NCBI GenBank assembly: GCA_003116995.1
Contig: BDSL01000124.1
Location: 1-64,000 of the forward strand
DNA length: 64,000 bases
Reading direction: 5' to 3'
Source: Yamagishiella unicocca
Taxonomy: Eukaryota > Chlorophyta > Chlorophyceae > Chlamydomonadales > Volvocaceae
This document shows, piece after piece, positions 12,320 through 27,300 of this stretch. Position 1 is the stretch's first letter, and each line of letters starts with the position of its first letter. The translations under genes were made by a program, and so were the position numbers. The notes under the pieces were generated by a model. It was not told the origin of the DNA. It did not search any database and was given only the letters and a program-made list of their open reading frames with translations.

Positions 12320-15300
12320 ATGGTGCTGCGGGAAGGAGAGCCTGTAGATGAAGACGCCAGCGCCATTCCTCTGCCTCGAAGCTACCGGGACGAAGTAGGG
12401 CATACGTTTGCTCGGCCACTATGTCGCAGACAGGTGCTTGCTGTACGACTTGTGTATTACGTACGCAGGCCGACACGTTTAAGCCAGAGGTCATGTTCCT
12501 GGAGCTAGTGGACAACGCCATCGAAGCGACACGGCACACGGAGGGGACTTTCGTAGACGTCAAGCTGGAGGAAGAGGCCCCTGATGGACCGGCGCTCGTT
12601 ATTGAGGACACCGGCAGGGGCATGGACCTGGAGCAGCTTAAGCACTACTTCCGGGTGGGGTACACCACATCTCGACTGCCTCAAGTGCCGCGAGGTGACA
12701 GCGGGGAACGTCATCTGTGGGCTGCCTACGTACCGTGCACCTAGGGTGCTAGCTAGATAGGACCAGCGCTGGCGGCCATGTTGCTGTAAGGAGTGGCAGG
12801 GCTTGCTTGCGCACCTCGAGCAAAAGTGCACTAGATGACAGGTACTTAAGCGATTGGCCTTAACCAATTAAATGGCATGTGTGCGAATGAAGACACTAGG
12901 ATACGGGTGGAGTGATAGATGGCAGCATCGTGGGCAAGGTGGCCAGTGGAGGCTGGTAGGTGGCGACGCCTCCATACACCCTCCCGTGTGCGTGGCTCTT
13001 TCCATCCAAGACAGCCAGGAATACGACATAGTAATGTCCAATGCACGCATGGGAGCCGCAAATACACAAGTTGTCTAGGAACATGATCGCTATCAGCTTT
13101 GGGCCGACTTGGAGCACGCTCTCAGTCATGGTTATTCCTGTCTCATCGGCTTACTGTGTAGCCGCCTGTTAGACTGGGGTAGTTGCTGGTGGCGGGATTG
13201 AAGGACGCAATTAGCTAGTCATGGCACGAAATAGTATCATGCTGTGATCGAGTCCAAATGGACAGCTGCAGCGAGGCGCGACTAACTGACTAACCGACTA
13301 ACCAACTGTACCGACGCATCGGGGAAGGAAGCCAGCAAATCAAAGGCAGATACAAATAATTTTGTGTGTTTGGATTATGTATACAATTACCTACCTGCTG
13401 ATGCGTAGGCATTTCCTACCTGCTGATGCGTAGACGTTTCAGCGCGCCTACCTGGGGACCTACCTGCTGATGTGTAGACATTACCTACCTGCTGATGTGT
13501 AGACAACAACCTACCTGCTGATGCGTATTTCAGCACGCCCGCCCGCCCTTTGCATCACACAGATGGTGGGGTGCTTCCTTTCAAGCACTTCATCAACCCT
13601 CACCTCAACCGCTTCGGGCGAGGCTGTGTTGCTGTCTTCTACTGGGGTGACGTGGTTACGATTGAGAGCGAGAAGGTATGTGAACATGATGCATTCTACA
13701 CTTGTTTGTAAGTGGTTATGATGATGTTCATATCATTGCTTTGTGCACGCACATTGGCGATGCATGGTCACTGGGCGGGAGTGCGCCCACGCAGCAGAAA
13801 ATGAGCGAACTTCATTTGCATCCCCAGCCAGGGAGGGTGCGTGTACCCTCCCCCGTAGGTATTGTTGACTACACAAGAGTATTAACTCGGAATACCTGTG
13901 TTGTCTGCCCCATCGATCCAATTGTCATAACAGGACGAACAGCCAGCAGCAGACAACTTGCCCAGGACCTCCTACACCATTCGCTTTGACTACGGAGCCG
14001 CGTTAGCATCCAATTCGTGGGACGTCCCTATTCCTGTGACGAAGCGGATTGTTGTGGACCCGTCACCAGGAACCCGGATCAGGATATCCCAACTACGCCC
14101 CAGCTTGCTGGCGAAGCTAAGGGACCCGGTCTTTATCCGTTCGATGTCCAACAAGGTCAGTGCGTCTGTTCGTGTACACGTGTACACGACAATTATTATT
14201 ATACCAGGTAGTACGTACCGTGCTAGGTACATGCATTGGAGGCTTTTTTTGCGATCTGTATTTTCGTTGCATTCATTGTTATTACTCGTTGCTACTAGCA
14301 CGTACCCTTACATACATCTCGGACAACGTGGGTAAAAATTGTCGACCCAGCGGTTATCTTCGCAGTGTCCGTGCTATGTGAAGTAGCTACGCGCATGATC
14401 TAAATGCCCGGTACGTTAAGGTAGATGCTGACGTGTATGTGTCTGCCGAGTCGATAAAGTAATAATCCCACCGCGCGCCCATACATTGCTCGCCCGCTAA
14501 TTGATGCGTGCTCATGGGCCATTTATCTGTGGCCCTTCAGATTTGCCAAGCCTACCACTTCTATGTGCACGGGTTTCCACCTGTAATGTGGGACAAGTTG
14601 CCAGCCCAGCTGACTCGCGACTCGGACAGACCCACTGGTAGGGGTTGCACGCGTTTGCGCAATCAAGACGCACGCAACGTTTGTTTTTCCTTCCTCAAAT
14701 ACACATGTACAGCACGACATCAATACCATGTGCGTGCTTGTTAAGGCATCACCACGGAGCATCAAGAGCCCACGGGCAAGCGCCTAGCCAGCAGTCGTCT
14801 GTCCTCCATATCAGCGGGACCACACAGGTCCACTACCAGTAGCCGAAGCTACCACTGACACACAGTCAGCGCCCGGTTGCCGAAGCATCCGTTGCACTTC
14901 ACACAGGAGTGACCGTCACGCCACACAGGCATAACTCTGCACCGCGCCACACAGGCGTGATACAACACTCCAGAGGCAACATCATACTATTCACGCCTGC
15001 GACATGTTTTTAGACTTGCCGTCCAACACCTGCCGTCCGTTCCCAGGACGCCTCACGGTCAACTTCTTCAAGGAGAGTCCCGCGGGCTGCACCATTTCAC
15101 GCGATAGCAGCGATGTCCCGCGCACGGACCTGAACGTCCTGTTTAACACCATCGAGGAGGTCCTTCACCGCAAGCCAGCACTGAACCTGTGCGTGATACC
15201 CATGAGGTCGGTATGGTAGCTAGTGGATGATTCCAATCGTTCTTTTTACCTACGCGGCTATAGCTAGGTTCTCGCTCGGTAGCAGAAGGCGGCAGGTACA

Positions 15301-18300
15301 CGGGTGCTGTACTGCTAGCTGCTGCTGCATTCCCAAACGACATCGCTTCTGCTGTCGATCGTCCCTGCCAATAGCATGCTGCTGCTACTGCCGCCAGCAG
15401 GTACGTCCCCGCGGGGCACCCCGGCCCGGGTGAGCCGGGCCACGGCGACTTCTCGCACTTACTTGACCGGGGCGGCGGTGACGCGGACGGGAAGCCTCCT
15501 GCGAATGCGCCACCTACAGCCCAAAGGCCGACGGCAGAGACCCCGCAACCGGCTACTCGACCAACCCGCAAAGTGACGGATTCAGCAACAGGACGAGGGT
15601 CCGGTGCCGCCGCTTGTGGCCATGAACAGCAAACACCCGCCGACGGCGTACCTTCTGGCCGCCGAAGGAAGACTGCTGGTCGTGGCGGAGCAGGTCCTAG
15701 CAGTGGAGCAGGTGGTAGCAAGCGCGGTCGTGACGATGATGACGGGATGGCATCTGGGTCTGCAGCGACGCCCAACAATGTGCCGCCGCCAGCGGAGCAA
15801 GGGACGGACCGGCAGGACAGACCAGCTGAGATGGTCTGCGATTTCCAGGGCTTCTTCGTGTACCTACCGTCGCGGAGAGGGTACGAACGTCCGGCCTGCT
15901 GCCGTCTTTCGCAGCACGAACAGGATGTACATGTTCATGCTGGCATGTTTGCTTAATCCAATGGCAAGGGTCATGGTCAATCAAGCTTACTTCTAACAGT
16001 AGTATGCCTAAGAACACGGCGTCGATGGAAGCGGATCACGCTGCATAGGGCGTCTACCTGCCAAATGCCCGCATCGCATTGATTCGATCGTTTCTTGGGT
16101 AACACTCGTGACACACGCACTTTCGGTCCCCATTCCCGTCGATTGCAGGCAACGAGTAAAACCCATAGCCTCGGACGGCTCCGAGCAGTGCATGTTTCCG
16201 TTCTGGAGCGGCAAAGGAATGGTCGACGACCAGCTGCGGGAATGCTTCCCTAAATTCGTCCAGGTGGCCGCAGATCGAGCCAAGTCGGAGCTAAGCACCA
16301 TGGTTAGTCACCATGGCTTTCTGTGCTGCGTGCTGTTCCAGCTAGCCTCAGCTGTCCCAGCGCCTTGCTCGTGGTACAATGCAAACCAGCATCCCCTGTT
16401 TTCGTGAGCCTGTGCATCCCTGCTAGTGTATTAATACAACAGGTGTACGACGGTAATGAGTTAATCAAGGGTCTCTGCCACTCACCGCAGTATGTGTGCG
16501 CCTTCGACGCCGTCCAATATTGTACGGCAGTTACGTGCCCAGCTGTGATAGGTCAACGATTTGCTGTGCGCGAAATTTGCACGCGTGCGTCCTGCCTGCT
16601 CACGCAGGTCCTGGCATACAAGCTAGGTGACGCCAAGCGGCTTGTGGGTTTCGTCCTGGCCTCCCCGGACGCGGGCGTGCACCACCACAAGTCTAAACTA
16701 GAAGGGGACGCTTACCAGGTCCGTTAATACCGCAACCAGCTGACGACGGGGTCGACAAGCTCCTGAAGCGTTGCTGTCGCCCGTGCGCTTTGTGCCGCCT
16801 GCTGCGACTTGAGGGGGTCGATCCTAAGTTGGACACCTAATAAACTGGACCACTAGCCCGCATGCATGAGGCCACGATGAATGGCATGGTGCTAGCTCCA
16901 AAGCTCTTCTCAATCTTAAACCGTCTGCTGCTGGTTGATGTCCTGTCTGTCTGACATACAGATCACCCTCACTCACATCTGCACCGTTCATACTTGCGCG
17001 CCTCGTTGGCACGCAGCTACCCCTTGCTTTCCCTATCTTTGTGTGTAATTATGAAGTGCTAACCATACTTGGATGTTGCCTGACTGACTGACTGACTGGC
17101 GGGTTTGCGTATGTAGATGCTGAAGGGATTGGGGCCGAAGGGCCAGGTGTTGTCGGGCAACGACGTGCCTCGCCTGTACACCTACGTCTGGCCGCCAGCG
17201 GACCAAGCCGCTGCAGCTGGCAACTTCGGAGCTCAGGCTTCGGCTGCTACTATGGCGAATGCGGCGGCGTCCAGGACGGCGAAGCGGACCGGACGGACGA
17301 CGAGGCAGCAGCAGCAACAGCAGCAGCAGGGTGGTGGCGCCGCCGCAGACGCAGCCGGGCCGTCAGCAGCAGCGCGTGATGGCCAGGAGGGTGTCAGTGG
17401 CTGGCGACAGGACCTGGAGGAGGGCTGGGCAGCAAAGATGCTGGTGCAGAGCTTCGCCTGCTGGCAGTCGCAGGTAGGTAGATGTATACCGTGCACATGG
17501 GACGTGGGACGTGCGTTTAGGGTTTTAGGGTCCCATACCGTTAGTCAAGTGCGGTCTCTCGGGCCGTATTGCGTTTGGGTAGGCAGGTGGGAGGCTAACT
17601 TCGTTCCACACAGAAAACGTTCGTTACTCCAAAGTGATCGCCTGGCCTTACTTGTTTGCGGCCGGGCGGGGACCGGGGACGCGAGCCTCGAGACGCTTGC
17701 AATGACCGCGCGCCAAAGTCGTTGCATCCGGGTTACGTACAGTAAGTACAATTCCTACCTGGTGCGTGGCTCGCGTTTTACCTTACCTTACGTCCCGTCG
17801 AACTAACACGACTCCCTAAACCCTATCACTTATCATCTATCTAAAACTGTGTTTCAGGATGAAGACGGGCAGGTCATTGGGGAGGACGCGCTCACGGAGC
17901 TGACTGTGGACGAGCCGTATGATGACGCGATTCCGTACGTGGGCCAGTTTCTGCAGCAAGGCCAGAAGTACGAATTTGGAGCCGGCTACAGCCCACTGGA
18001 ACGTGGAGAAATGGTGAGCGTGGCTGCACGAACGAACGTGGGTTACGTCTGCGTTACACGCCTATGCAATGTTTTGCTTCGTTACTAACACGCGCGTCAA
18101 AAGGAATGTATTACTCACGTCTTCAGGTGCGGCTCGGCGAGGATGGTGATCCGGGATTATACACACTCAGCGCTTCGGACCGCCAATGGCGTCGTTCCCT
18201 GACGTCGCTGAAGCGTGTCTACATCGTGGAGAACTACTTCAAGGTGGGCGCCGACAGCACTAGCCAGCACTTCGCAGTGCTGCGCCCATGGCGCCCGAGC

Positions 18301-21300
18301 TGGGCCCCGAAAGCAAGTAAGTACGCTGGTGGGGTGAAGGGAGGCCTGTGCATTGAAGGGTGTTGATTAATTGCATCTTGGGACCGTGAGGTTGAGGCAG
18401 GGAGGGAGGGCTTGCGCCGTATTATTAGCCGGCGCAAACGTACCCTAACCACGGACTAGGAGATGTTACAGGTATGTTTGCACAACGCTCACGCTACAGA
18501 AGCGGGATTGCACGCAGAAACGTGGATGGCTTTGTTCGCCGCAAGAGAGCGCATTACAGCAAGCGTCTGCAGGCACTGTGTGGTTCATCTCGTGGGCCAT
18601 ACGCCGCGGATACATATAGTGACAGCCGAGGCCTGGCTTGGAGCCTACCTGGCTCGTCGTGATCGCGGCTCCGCAGTGGACGCACAACCAATGTCGGTGG
18701 CCTATTCCTGAAGCAACCTAATAAAGTAATAATCGACAACGCGCATGTTTCGCACGTGTGCATTTATGGTTCTTGTTCCCCCCAAACCCACCTGTGCTCG
18801 CTGCCTGTGTCGTTTCACGAGTGTCGTCCTCGCTACCCATGCCGACTGCATGTAGGGGCAACTGCTGCGCACGTTAGCCGGCTTCAGGTGCGTGCGACGT
18901 ACGATCGATACATGTTCGTTGGGAAACTTCCTGTTTGGGTCGACTGTAGCGCACGCAGGATTGCGATGTCCGGCGATATTGTTGTAGCCTGTACACGTAC
19001 ACTTGCCTAGGCAGGATCCTGTCTGTGCCATCCCGGGCGGGTTCCTTATTTTCGTTGCCTTATTAGATAATTTCAGCCACGACGTACAGCCACGACATAC
19101 ACTGCTGCGTCGCGGTGCGCGCTGCTGGTATCCACGCACCCGTCGCAGTAGGTGGCTGGGTGGGCTTGACATGCAGGGCTCCTTGCAGCTGGGTCATGCT
19201 GCGGGTGGTGGCCCGCAGTTACTGATGCCTTCCTAAATGCTGCTCACTGGTGCGATGCATGTGCATGTAGCCGGTGCTAGCATTGGCCCATGGAGGGGCG
19301 GATGTAAACAGCCGAAAGGCGGAGCAGCGGGACCTGGTGGACGCGTGGGAGAGCGAGCTCCCGCACAACGTGGAGTTCGCCACCGTGAGTACCGATGCTG
19401 GCCAGCAGCCTACAATGCGGGTTGTTGATCTGTACGGGCCGTTGTGATGCGTGGATGTGCCGTTCAGTCAGCGCGTGGCCACACGCAACCTACCTGCGTG
19501 GCGCGTCAAACACATACGTTCAGCTCATAATGCTCATGTGGACGTATTACATGCCACGTATTACATGGAAAACGCTCTACCTTTCCAACGCAGAATGTAG
19601 TACAACCACTGTTGCGCAATAAGTTATCATCCCTCGCTTGGTGGTATGGACCTTCGGATGACCGGAACCTCGCTCGCTTTCCTGTGCCCGCGCGCCCGCC
19701 GGCCCCGCAGAAGCTCAGCAGCACGTATGACCCCACCCGGACGACGGTGGAGGCCGTGAAGGTCATCTTGGCTACGAGCCGGACAGCCGCTCAGGCGAGA
19801 AGGGCCTCCAAGGGTAGAAAGCCAAAGGCGAAGGGCGGCGGCACGGCAGCTGGCAACGCAGGCGCTGGCCCTTCCACCGCTGGCCCTGGTGTAGCTGCCG
19901 GCAGCCCCGGGGCCCTCGAGTCCGCAAACATGCCGGGGCTACGGGCGTATGCAAGCTACACTCCGAGCGCGACCTTGTTGCTGGAGTGAGTCCGTCCGTG
20001 ATGTTGATGCTATCTGTGGATCCGATCGTTTAAAAATAGTTTTGTTACACTGCCGACAGCGGCCAGCAAGGCTCGCGTTTCCGTCATCTGCGTCGCTGGA
20101 CTTGCACATGACGCCGTCGCGATTCGTTACCACAAATTGCGTACCTGCCGACGCTGCATTATATTTGTTAGGCGTCCGCACAAAATCCTTTCCAGTAGCC
20201 TTGGTGCATACTGCACCTGCTGGGAGTCAGCAGGCACGGTGTTTGAGCCTACCTTGTCATCTCATCGCGCTCCGCACTCAGGCGTGCATCCACGGTGGAA
20301 GGGGGCGCTGCCTGCGTCCTGCAGCGCTGCACGAAGGTGTTCAAGGAAGCGAGGTGCGTGCAATGGCTGGCGCGTGCTCGCGCGTGCTCTCCTCGCAGGT
20401 GGCCGTGTTGTCTGAATCTGCGTCTGCGGCTGCGTGCAGCGCGCCGCCGCCTTGTGCCACTCTGCCTGCGGGCCTTTATTTGCTTGCTGTACGTGCGTTA
20501 TGGTGTTGAGGAGTGCATTTGCAACTCCAAATGGGAAACGGAACGAAAGCCGCCGTTACACACGTGCCTGGTGTGGCGTTCGTGCGTGACTGCAGCCTGA
20601 CGTTCGAGCTGGCGGGCCTGCTGATCGCTCCCGGGAGCTACCGGATCCAGGTGTCCGTCGAGGAGCACCCAGACTGCAGGCTGCTCAACCCGGCGCCGGA
20701 GTGCCAGACCATTGAGCACAAGTTCGAGGTGATCGCCCGACCTGTTGTCCGAACGCTGCCGCTGCCTCCCAGGCAATGCCCACGCGTGCGCAAAGTAGCA
20801 TCAGAATGCGTGTTGTTGAGGGGCGTGCTACGCGTGCCACCTGCTGCCAATTATCCGAGGTCACAATCGGGATTCGTGTACAGCTAGCTGGGTTTTCTCC
20901 CGCCGCGATTTGGGCGACCGGGCGCGTTTTTGGCGCGCGGCGCGCCGTTCGTGCAGTACCTAATGGTGCCTCCCTCTGTGCACATATGTTGCTGCTTGCT
21001 GCGGCCCTATCACACTGCCCACAGGTGCGGCCGAGCCAGCCCGCTGACCTGCGCGCCTTCTTCGCCTCGCCGTCCTCGACGACGCGGTTGGGCGAGCCAC
21101 TGCCCGACCTGACAGTACAGCTTCTGGACCGTATCGGGGCGCAGGTATGTAAACTAGGCCCCGGGCGTTTCGGTGCGAGAACTCTTTTCACTGGAGTATT
21201 CTACGACACTAATAATCTGATATGGCATTGATAACCTGGCTGTTTCCCTCGGCTTATTCATTGCTGACGTGAAATCGTTGCTCGCCGGCGGCCCGGCGAC

Positions 21301-24300
21301 GAATGGATGCGTAGGTGCCTTTCGAGCGGGAGCTGATGGACGCGTTGGAAGCCTCGAAGGCCATTGACGGCGCGGATGAGCTGACAATCAAGGCCACACA
21401 GCGCGTCGACGGCGATGCCGAAGTTCGCCTGGCACGAAAGGCGACATCGATCAGTTTCTCGGGTGACGGATTGAACATGTACGTTCGCGGGATCGTTCCG
21501 AACAGCAAGCAGGAGCTGAAGCGGACCAGCAATGAAGACGGCAGCAAGGTCAGTAACGTACGGCAGCACGGGAAGCCCTAAACGCAAACTTTCGATCCAG
21601 TTGCGGCAGGCACAGAACCACGCACATACCCCGTTCTTAGTCGTCATCTTGCGAACTAAAGACCTGAAAGCACCAACCCCGCCACCACCACCACCTGCAC
21701 ACTGCAGGTGGCGGCCGGCAGCATCCAGGTCGAGCTGTCTGTAGGGTTCCGAATACGGGTGGCGCGCACACACCGCCTCCTGGCGCAGCGCGCAGGCGAC
21801 TCCGTGCCCGCCTTCACCCTGTGCAGCGGACCGCCCGCAAGGCTGGTTCTGGAGCTGGGACGGCCCAGCTGGTTGTCGTACGACAACCCTGGAGCGCCGC
21901 TAAAGGTCTCGTTGCGATGGGATGCCCGGCTGCGTGGGATCGCCATTAACTTAATCCCTTTGGATGGTTTATCCATTGTATCATGGCGCCACCCGCCCAT
22001 TACTTGGTTTCACGCAAACTGGCTTGCTGGAATCCTAAAGAGGTGTTACAACCTGGTGGTCATATTCCTGGTGGTCATATTCCTGATGGCTGACATGTCG
22101 TGATGCAGGATATTCGGCAACCATAACTTGTCCTAGCCTGACATAAACCAGCGCGTTAGTGTGCGTAACACCTGCGCCGGCAAGATATGGCGAATGTGTC
22201 CCGCACGGCGGCGAGCAGCTCATCCATTTGCTGCGCCGTTAGGCCCTGTCTGGGCTGTTGGTCCCCGTCCGGGCCACGGCATTCTCACAACTGATGCAGG
22301 CACGATTACTTCCGCCCCTTTGCTCAGGCTTGCAAGGGCGCTGTGCCTGATCACGACGTGGTGGTCCAGATAGTGGACGCGGCAAAGAACCCGTACCACC
22401 ATCTGGACGGTGACCCGCCTGTTCGAGTGGAGCTGAGGTGCAAGAGCGGTGTAGCAGGCGGGCGACCGCCGGTAAGACACACGCAACACGCGTGTCGGTA
22501 GAGGCACGCACCCTTTACAGGCACGCGCTCACGGAAGTAGGTGTTGATACAAAGAGCAAATACGCACACCAAATTTGCATACATCCTGCCTCGTGTGCGA
22601 TAAATACACATGCACGCATGCGTTTTCCCATTTACTACACACGCATCTGCAACATGCAATAGATAGCTAGGTAGCTTGGTAGGCCGATGCAGGTACTTTC
22701 CATACGTCAGCACGCACATGCCAGCAGCAGCAGCCGCAGCAGCAGCAGCAGCTGGTCACCCCCCAGATCCGAACACAAACGTACCGACCGCGCTCTTGCA
22801 GGTCCAGCTGCGCCGTCAGGGTGCCGGTGGCCGAATACTCAACGTCGACAGCATGCCGCTGAGTTTCGGAGCTGGCGGCGATGCACTCACCATCGGAGCG
22901 TCCGACCTGCTAGTCACTGGCATGCCTGGTGACAAGGGCACGCTGGAGGTGGTACTGCTGCCTCAGCCCGCCGCCAGCGGCGCTGATGGTGCTCGCGGCT
23001 GGCCTGGCGTGGCCCTCGTGTCGCACATGGAGGTTAAGAAGGTCCGCTCGGACGTGGTACACGGCGGCGGACGGTCTGGCTTTCCTGCCGAGTCAGCATT
23101 CCCCGGCGGTGCTTGAACATGTTGGTTTGCTTAAGTGCTCCGGCCTTATCTGAGTAAATCATTATAGTAGTAGTACGTGTCACAGGGGGTTCCACACCAA
23201 AAGGCAGAACCATCGCAAATAGTGTCACACAGCACCATGTCAACTTCACTATTGCGCGGCTTCTTGGTTCCTCTCGCTTGTTTCTCGCTTGTTCCTCGCT
23301 TGTTCCTCGATTGTTCCTCTGTCATCGCAATCGACCTACCGGTTGCAGGTGCTGCTGAGCGTTGAGACGGTTGACGCTGTCGATGCCAGCGAAGGCGGCG
23401 CCCCGATGGACGCAGCCGGTGGCAGCATTGGCGGCGCGTCGGGCAGCGCAGCTGCACCACCCGGGCAGCAGCAGCAGCACGCTGCGGGCGCCGCCACTCA
23501 CCTGAAGGAGTACGTCATGGACTGCGCGGCCAGGTCCATGCGGCGGCGCAACCACCCGCTGCAGTGGGTCCAATTGGTGCAGCCAGCGGATGCGGGCGGC
23601 GGGGGGCTGCTGCAGGAGGCCTTCGAGGTAAGCAGCCGCTGCGGCTGCATGACCGCCGTTGCTGCTGCTGCGGCTGCTGCTGCTGATGCGGTGCATCATC
23701 CGTGCATCGTGAACCTGTTGTACACATGGATTAGGAAGCACCAATTTTACCTATCACGGTTGTTCAATTGTCAAGGCATGCATATGAGTTCAGGCATGTC
23801 CAGCTCCAGGGAGGACGCAACTAAAAGCCTTAAACGGAGCTAGCTAGCTATTGCCTTGCTTGCTAGGCAAAATCGTCTAATCCCTTGCTGAGGCGTGACG
23901 CTATCCGTCGCCAACTGGTTGCCTCCGCTCCGCCCCGCACGCAGCATCGGCTGGAGTACACGTGCGGCGGACCCCGCACCATCTACTTGCGACCCAATGG
24001 CGAGGTGCTGCGTTCCAGCGTCGAGGTCCTGCGGTTCGTCAACGGTTGCCTGGCGCCCGGCGCCCCTCCCGCGTACGAGCAATGCTTCCTGTTGCGGCCG
24101 TGGTCGCTTCAGCTGGGCGGCCTGCGAGTGGCGCTGGCTGACGCACACGACGATACGGTGGACAGGAACTTCACAGCAACCGTCAAGGCAGGCTGATGCG
24201 GCGCAAGGGTGGATAGATGTGACGTGCGGTAATCGAACCTGGGACGGCAGCGAATCTGAGGCGGCAGCGAATCTGGGACGGCCTCGTCGAGTCGTCTCGA

Positions 24301-27300
24301 TAGGATGCTGTGCCTGCCAGCATTAGTGTGCCCCGCCTGGCGTTACCTCTTGCTCGTCTCAACCAGGAACCTCGGCGCCTTGTGATCCTGCACCATAGGT
24401 TCGGATCAACGAGCGCGACGCGAACAATGCGCAGCAGCCTCTTTTGGTGGAGGAAGGCAAGGTCCGGCTACCGGTGCTCGAGTTCAAGGCTTCGGATTTC
24501 GAAGAGGCAAACGGCGCCCGGCTGTCACGTACGGCCTCGGTCAGGCTGGTGGACGCGGAGACGCAGATCGAGTACGGCGTGTTCTACGTACGACAGGTGC
24601 TTGGGGCTTTGGGCGGTCACGAACGCAGCGCGGCGCGAAGAGCATCGTACGACTGGGTGATCTCGCAAGCCAACACATGAACCAACTAGGGTACATACCT
24701 GCTTAGCTTGTTGTGCCAACTAATTAGGCCTACGTTGCTAGGTCTGTGTATCAGGATACCTGATACACAAGCATGCCGTATGCTATGTGACTGCGCAGCA
24801 TCGATCCCTGCACGCATGTTGTTTACCTGCTGCGAGCTGCCGCGCTCCCCTTGCGCCTTACTCGAGTCGTTCCCTGTGACCCTACCTGATGGGACTGACC
24901 CTTGCCTTTTGCAAGGAACCCTACCTGCTGCAACAAGCCCTGCCTGTCGCAACTACCGACTGCAACGCCCGTGTAACGCCCGCAGGCGCCCTACCCCGCC
25001 TCACTGCGCCTGGCACCTGTGACGTGCGACCTGCTCAGAGGCGCTGAGGCCGTCACAGCCGCGCCGGCGGTCCGGGGGGTGCTGCAGGAGCTGCCCGGCG
25101 CAAGGGCCGGGGGCGGCGGCGGGCTCCTGCAGCTGCGCAGCCTCTCCGGTGCTGTGGACGCGGCTGTGCTGACGGCCAGAGGGTTCGCAGTGGTGCCTGA
25201 CAAGGGTTTGCCTGTGCGGCGAGGTGCGTGTGGCGTCCGAGGCCCTGGCTGCTGTCGCGCACCTAGCTCACGATTCGGTTCCCTGGCCAATGTCTCTGGC
25301 AGGATCGAAAACTATGTGTCCTTACTAGCGGAAGCGACCGATGGGCTTGCAACTAACTAGCGTATTGCTCCTCGGCAATTTGCCGTGCGTGCCTAGCACT
25401 GCAATCTTGCCGTGCGTGCCTAGCACTGCAATCTTGCCGTGCGTGCCTAGCACTGCAATCTTGCCGTGCGTGCCTAGCACTGCAATCTTGCCGTGCGTGC
25501 CTAGCACTGCAATCTTGCCGTGCGTGCCTAGCACTGCAATCTTGCCGTGCGTGCCTAGCACTGCAATCTTGCCGTGCGTGCCTAGCACTGCAATCTTGCC
25601 GTGCGTGCCTAGCACTGCAATCTTGCCGTGCGTGCCTAGCCTGCAGTCCGTATGAGTGTACGCGCGGAGCCCGCCAGCCACTTGTACCGAGCTGGTTTGC
25701 ATCGCTCGCGCATGCTGCAAGCGCGACCTTCGTTAGCCCTGTCCGCGCAGGCACGCTCCTGCGGGTGCCTGTGGTGCTGGTGGACCAGCTGGGGTACCCC
25801 ATCTGCGTCAGCGGCGAGCTGAGGGCTGTGCTGGCCGTGGACACCCTGCTGGAAGTGGAGACACGCAGCAGTCGCGTGCTGCTGCCGCCCCGAATCGAGG
25901 ATTGGGAGTGGGCGGAACCGCCGCAGCAGCAACAGCATCAAGGTGGCCACGCGCCCATCAACTACATCCTGGTACGTCCTCGGGGCTCACTGCAGGGGCT
26001 CACTGCATTAACGCGATAGATTCACCCTTCGAAGACACTACCGTGTACGACACACGTGCGTGCGAACGGGGTTCCAAAAAACGCTGAAGTCCGGACGACC
26101 AAGCTGCAACCAACCCGCCCTTGTCTATCTCCTGCACCTACCCCCGTGCTACTTCGGACTCTCTCTACCCTCCCGCCCGCGAACATCTATCGGCTGCACT
26201 ATTCCCCGGCAGTCGGGTAGTAGTCCTCTGGATGCCCCACTGCAATCGCTCGACGCGGCATACCGGTACAGCATGGATGCCCCCACCCGCCCGCCGCGCG
26301 TCGCCTACCTGCTTTATACCACGTTCGTGTTGTGTGTTTTAAATATGCTGTGCTGTGTTGTGTTGTGTCGTGTTGTGTGCATGTAGGTCCGCCTGAGCGA
26401 CTCTCCGGGAGCAACGAAGCTCAGCATCGCTTACAGCCCGCTTCGCCTCGCGACGGTGGGCGCCCACGGCGTCTGCCCCCCCATGCACATCGGCCTTCCG
26501 CTGGATATCCTCAGCGGGCCGCTGGCGGTGGGGGGCTACGTCGTGCACGTGAACGAGCCGAGGGGGCTGCAAGTGAGTCTGGAGGGGAGGGGGCTGAGGT
26601 ACGGACAGAGTACGGAAATAGTGGGGATGTACGGGGCCGAGGAAAACACCGCGGTTGGACTGTGACCAAGATGGTATGTGCTTTGCATGCGTCGATCGAT
26701 GACCAGCATCCGCTCCATTACGCAAAGCAACAAACCTGAAGAACAAAACGGACGAACGAAACGCAAAGCAGGGGCCCAAGTATGCCCATGTTCGTTCCCC
26801 GTAACCGGGTTTGCGATTCAGTTGTTACCGTTGTCGTTTCCAGGCTGCTTATTGCGGTAAATGGAGGGTTGATGTGCTCATGCGTATGTACCGCGTTTCA
26901 GGCCTCGTCCGTGGAGGAGCACCTCGAGGTGTCGACGGACGACCAGCAGCTGCAGCCGCTCATGGCGGCGCCAGCACAGCAACGAAACGTGCACGTTGTG
27001 ACCTGCAAGGAGCTGTGCACGATCAACCTGTCAGTTCAACTGCAGGTACGATGAGGGATCGCGCGTTAGGAAGAAAAACATAGTCAAGAGCGCATATATG
27101 GTGGTGGTTTGCTGTTTTTCCTGGTTTCCTATTTTTAGGTTATTCTTTGGCGTTTTGAACGTAAGCGATGTCTTCATGACAAGATGGGGATATACTGCAG
27201 CATCGGCGCGGCGGCAGGTACTGGCAGGTAGGGGCCGACATACAGTAATAATGGTGTAATGCTTGGCATCGCCTTCAGGCAACCGATGTGATTGACTGCA

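Noticed and set aside
12859..13130. Additional ATPase exon between 12694 and 13563
   Set aside because: The exons at 12469-12694 and 13563-13675 join in phase directly, and the sequence between them has no motif.
24225..24252. B-box-like GGTTCGATTACC on the minus strand (possible tRNA)
   Set aside because: The flanking bases do not pair into a T stem, and no acceptor stem or A box was found.
25380..25641. Regular 27-bp repeats as a CRISPR array
   Set aside because: Copies are directly adjacent without unique spacers, and the context is a eukaryotic intron.
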